The notes below the pieces were generated by a model, which saw only the letters and a program-made list of their open reading frames with translations, did not search any database and had not been told where the DNA came from. Position numbers and translations under genes: made by a program. This document shows positions 59,573 to 64,000 of a stretch of DNA of 64,000 nucleotides, in pieces. Origin of the DNA: Calendula officinalis (Eukaryota; Streptophyta; Magnoliopsida; Asterales; Asteraceae); contig OY970829.1 in assembly GCA_963853835.1 (NCBI GenBank), positions 76,878,901 through 76,942,900 of the forward strand. The letters run 5' to 3'. How positions within the stretch are numbered: the stretch's first letter is position 1; each line of letters begins with the position of its first letter.

Positions 59573-59999
59573 TTACTCTCACAACCACGAATGTGCTTGA
59601 ATGTGGCTGTGACCACATCCCTTTCACTAAAACTTAACATAATGTAGGGGGTAGTGTTTCACATTTTTTTTGAACAGCAAAAAGAACCTGGGTTAGAGAC
59701 ATTTTTTGACAATTTTGACAATGGTAAAAGACATTAACTAACTATATTACAATTTTGACAATTTCGTCTACATCAATGTTTGCAACACATCTGATTCAGG
59801 TATATTTCATTGACAATATCAACGTTTACACAAGATCTACCTACGAATATACGGTGGACTCCTTATTCTATCTTCTTAACGATTTCTGGCCGCCATGTAT
59901 TCTTAATTAATTACTTCTGGTAACTTCTGATCTATTCCTTCTAAAGTTTTCCCTTTTGAATTTGGGCTTCTCAAATTTGAATTAACGTTTGTAGTTTTC

Positions 60000-60167
60000 T
60001 GAAATGTGAATCGAGAGAGAACTGAGCAAAGAAGAATTTCTCATTACTCTGTAAAGTGAAGCTTACAACAAATTATATACAAGGAACGTCTAACAACTTT
60101 CTAACAACAGTCACGTGAGAAACACGTGAGTATAACAACTTATTGTTAAGTTACTAACTAACTAACA
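60000..60167 (-). mobile_element. Probable 3' LTR of a copia retrotransposon
   Basis: On the minus strand a purine tract (TTGAAGGGGG) directly precedes TGTTAGTTAGTTAGTAAC, the expected polypurine tract and LTR start. A TATA-like GTATATAATTTG lies 80 bp inside. The far end is placed at ...CACATTTCA (60000) because it gives a TG...CA LTR. The partner LTR is outside the window, so this boundary is tentative. Confidence 0.55.
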
Positions 60168-60173
60168 CCCCCT

Positions 60174-63100
60174 TCAAGCTGGAGGATGCGAAAGTATTCC
60201 CAGATTGTGCATAGCATTCCGATGAGCAGGACCAGAAAGAGGCTTCGTGAAAGAATCAGCAAGTTGATCTTTGGAAGAAACATGAGTTAAGGTTATCAGT
60301 CCACTTTGTAATTTTTCACGAACAAAATGGCAATCAAGTTCTATATGTTTTGTCCTTTCATGAAATACTGGATTAGTGGCAATATAGATGGCAGCTTGAT
60401 TGTCACATTTCAAAGGAATTGGTAAAATTTCAGATACTTCAAATTCATCAAACAGCCGACTTAACCAGGCTAATTCAGAACATACTCGTCTCATAGATCG
60501 ATATTCAGCCTCGGCAGAAGAAAGAGATACAGTAACCTGTTTCTTTGACTTCCATGAAATAGGGGTTCCTCCAAACATGATAAAATAGCCACTGACAGAT
60601 CTTCTTGTGATAGGACATGAAGCCCAGTCAGCATCACAAAAAGCTTCGAGCTTGAAATTAGGTGAATCATTTAGAAAAAGCCCTTGAGAAACTGTCCCCT
60701 TGAGATATTTCAGGACATGTATGGCAGCATCATAATGAGCTTGACAAGGTTCTTGATAAATTGACTTAAGAGTTGTGTGGCAAAAGATATATCAGGTCTA
60801 GTGTGCATAAGAAAATTTAATTTTCCAATAAGTTGTCTATAAATGGTAGGATCAGGCAAAAGATCATCCATTTTCTTCAATAATTTCAAGTTGTGAGGGA
60901 GGGGAGTGCTAACTGTAGAGCATTCATTAATGGAATATGAATTGAGTAAATCTCTAATAAACTTTTGCTGATGTAAAACCATTCCTCCTGCAACTTTATT
61001 AAACTCAAGACCAAGAAAGTAATTAATAAAGCCAAGATCCTTTATTTTGAATTGATCATGGAGATACTCTTTGAGAGAAGAAATTTCTGCTGAATCATTT
61101 CCAGTAACGAGAATATCATCCACATAAACAGCTACAATGATTACAGATGTAGCAGTTTTCTTGAAAAACAATGAATAATCATTCTTTGAATGAGTATATC
61201 CTTGAATTTGTAAAGCATTAGAGAGTTTAGCATACCATTGCCTTGAAGCCTGCTTTAAACCATAAAGTGATTTTCTGAGTTTGCAAACAAGTGAAGGTGA
61301 AGAAACATCAAGACCAGGTGGAGGTTTCATATAAACTTCTTCATGAAGGTCACCGTGTAGGAACGCATTATTGACATCAAATTGGTGAACATTCCATTTT
61401 CTTTTGACTGCCAAAGCAACAAGACTCATGCAGTGTTAAATTTAACAACTGGAGAAAAAGTCTCATGAAAATCTACCCCTTCTTTTTTAGTAAACCCTTT
61501 AGCCACCAATCGAGCTTTATAACGTTCAATGGTTCCGTCAGCCTTAAGTTTAACTTTATATACCCATTTACAAGATATGGGTTTCTTCCCTTTAGGTAGT
61601 TCAACCAAATCCCAAGTGTTATTAGCATCTAGGGCTGCAAATTCATTTTTCATAGCCAATTCCCAATCAGGGTTGCCCTTGGCTTGATTGTAAAATGCAG
61701 GCTCAAAAACAGTCTCATTAGCTATACAATTGAAAGAATGAGCTGAATAACCAATGCAGAAATTGGTTAAAGTATGATAACAATCATTTGAATGAGAATT
61801 AACATAATTACACATGTAATCCTTTAAATGAACTGGTGGTTGTGTTGATCTAGTTGATCGTCTGGGCAGTAAATTTGCTTGATCAATATGGATTGGATTT
61901 TCTGGAATAGGATTATTTTCTTCATTTACTTCATTTACTTCATTTACTGCATTGGGCATATTATGTTCGAGACCAGAATCAGAAGTAAAATCTGGATGTG
62001 GAACAGTTCTGGTTCTGTAAATGATAGTGGTAAGCATGAAGAATCATTTTTATCAACTTGAGAGATCAATGTTAATGGAAACAGATGTTCGTGGAACACA
62101 ACATCTCTTGAAGTAATGACCCTTTTGATTTGTAAATCAAATAATCTGTACCCTTTTTGACCATTTGGATATCTAATAAAAATACAAGCCACACTCCTGG
62201 ACATAAACTTGTCCCTGCCACAAAAACTAGATGATGCATAGCATAAACAACCAAAAGTTTTTAACCGATTAAAGTCAGGTTTAGCATTGTATAACATCTC
62301 ATAAGATTATTTGCCATTGAGAATTTGAGATGGCATTCTGTTAATAAGAAAAACAGAAGTTTTAATGCATTCTCCCCAATAAGCAATACCGATACCCGAC
62401 TGAAAATATAAAGCTCTTGCAGTCTCAAGTATGTGTTTGTGCTTCCTTTCAACAATTCCATTTTGTTGAGGTGTATAAGCACATGACTTCTGATGTACAA
62501 TTCCCATAGACTGAAAAAACGAAATTCCTTCATTGCTAGAACCTAATTCATAAGCATTATCTGAACGAATGACTTTAATCACTTTCCCAAATTGAGTTTT
62601 AACATATGTAACAAACTCTTTAAGAATAGTAAATGCATAACTTTTGGTTGATATCAAATGAACCCAAGTATGCCTGCTGAAATCATCAACAATGGTTAAG
62701 AAGTACTTAAATCCATTGTGAGTAGTGTGTTTATATGGTCCCCAAACATTTATATGAATCAAATCAAATATTTCAGTAGTATTAGACTTACTGATTGGGA
62801 AAGGCAATCTATGTTGCCTTGACTTTGAACAAATTAAACAAGAATCAAGACAAGACATATTAGAATTAGATGGCAAAACAGACAGATATTTGATTTTATT
62901 GACAAGCATATGACCAAATCGTCTATGCCAAAGCAAAGTCAAATTGTCACACCGACTTACAAATGAAGAAATACAGGGAAATAATTGTTCCAAAGACAAA
63001 CTGAAAACAAGATTTTTAGTAAGATGAGCAATACTAAAAATGTAAAGATCATGAAGCTTGTAACCCAACGATCCAAGAGCAATCTTATTCCTCAAGGAAG

Positions 63101-64000
63101 GGTCCTGCAGCAAGCATTTCATATCAGTGAAAATTAAGAATGAATGAAGTTGAGATGCAAGTTTAGAAACATACAACAGATTATATTTGAATGTTGGAAC
63201 ATATAGGACTTTAGTCAAGATTATAGAGTCATGAATCTTGACATTTCCTATGAATGAAACAGTTGTACAATGACCATCTGGCAAACCAATTGAAATAGGA
63301 TGTTCTAATTTGGTTAGATTCATAAATTAATCCTTATTAGAACACATATGATCTGTTGCACCAGTGTCTATTATCCAGGAAATATGAGTCTGAAGATATG
63401 GAATCTCACCAGTATTACCAACAAAATATTTTGAACATGAATATGTACCTGTGTCAACCATAGCACCATTATTCACTGAAAGATTGTTATGACTGAGAAT
63501 TTTGATTAACTGCTCATATTGCTCATGAGAAATACTGGATTGAGGATTGATAACAACAATGTTAGCAGCAGCGGCAGATGAATTAGGCTTCGATTCATCT
63601 CTTTTCCCTTTAGTAAACTTGAAGTTGTTTGGAAATCCAATGATACGATAACAATTTGCCTTTGTGTGACCTGTCTTCTTGCAGTAAGTACATGTTAAAA
63701 TCTTCTTATTCTCAACATAAGAAGCTTGCATAGCAATGGTGTCATGAATAGAACTAGGAGCAGGTGTAATTTCTCTCTGTTTTTCCTCCTGTAATATCAT
63801 TGAGTAAGCAATTGAAACCTTAGGCAAAGGAGACATCATAAGCAATTGAGTTCTAATCTGTCTGTACGAGTCATTCAGTCCCATAAGAAGTTGAATAAGC
63901 CTTTGTTCTTCAACATATTTGCTTATCTCTGCAGCAACTCCACATGAACAATTTGGAATGTTCTGTATCATGCTAAGTTCATCCCAAACCTTCTTCAATT
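60174..64000 (-). pseudogene. Degenerate Ty1/copia polyprotein (gag end to RNase H), cut by the window
   Basis: Domain order on the minus strand, from 64000 downward, is copia order: gag with zinc knuckle (CTYCKKTGHTKANC near 63650), protease (IDTGATDHMC), integrase (H-H and C-C zinc site, HRRFGHML...CLICS, then a D,D,E core to about 62400), reverse transcriptase with YVDDILVTG near 61120, and RNase H (SSAEAEYRS near 60500). The reading is broken by in-frame stops near 63328 and 62308 and by frame changes near 62040, 61430 and 60730. It is therefore inactive. The 5' part and 5' LTR lie beyond the window. Confidence 0.9.

Overview
This is nuclear DNA of a flowering plant, most likely a eudicot. 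It is AT-rich, its genes are broken by GT-AG introns, and it carries a plastid-targeted chaperonin, a tonoplast aquaporin, an Aux/IAA repressor and an AP2/ERF factor. The space between genes is filled with small plant transposons (hAT, Mutator, PIF/Harbinger and Stowaway-type MITEs, tRNA-derived SINEs, a Helitron and a copia element). I cannot name the species. No bacterial, plastid or mitochondrial block, CRISPR array, rRNA or functional tRNA gene was seen.

Layout. 2.8-4.4 kb (+): acidic protein with two membrane segments. 5.3-5.9 kb (-): OXS3-like stress protein. 9.8-11.8 kb (+): 2-oxoglutarate dioxygenase-like protein that has lost its iron ligands. 12.07-15.44 kb: non-autonomous Helitron holding exons captured from unrelated genes (ribosomal protein L35A, a GRAM-domain protein, and an unidentified one). 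15.5-16.7 kb: tandem array of a 14-bp perfect palindrome between GC-rich ends. 17.0-17.7 kb (+): early nodulin-like phytocyanin. 18.9-20.6 kb: Mutator-type element with a Harbinger-type MITE nested in it. 22.0-27.1 kb (+): plastid chaperonin-60 beta, 13 coding exons, two GC-AG introns and an upstream heat-shock element. 27-32 kb: transposon-rich gap including a hAT element inside a hAT element. 32.3-32.9 kb (+): DREB-type AP2/ERF factor. 36.6-43.0 kb (+): 14-exon LETM1-like gene with four MITEs in its introns. 44.4-45.5 kb (-): TIP2-type aquaporin. 50.3-52.3 kb (-): Aux/IAA protein. 56.1-58.0 kb: PIF/Harbinger element with a broken transposase. 60.0-64.0 kb (-): degenerate copia retrotransposon running off the window.

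The nine genes are independent single-copy-type plant loci, not an operon or pathway cluster. Exon models were built by hand from splice sites, reading phase and family knowledge; the nine coding models all close in frame. Transposon calls rest mainly on terminal inverted repeats plus target-site duplications read directly: 8 bp for hAT, 9 bp (once 11) for Mutator type, TAA/TTA for Harbinger, TA for Stowaway type, 15-18 bp for SINEs. The most unusual items are the gene-capturing Helitron, the palindromic array and the apparently inactive dioxygenase with a hydrophobic tail.
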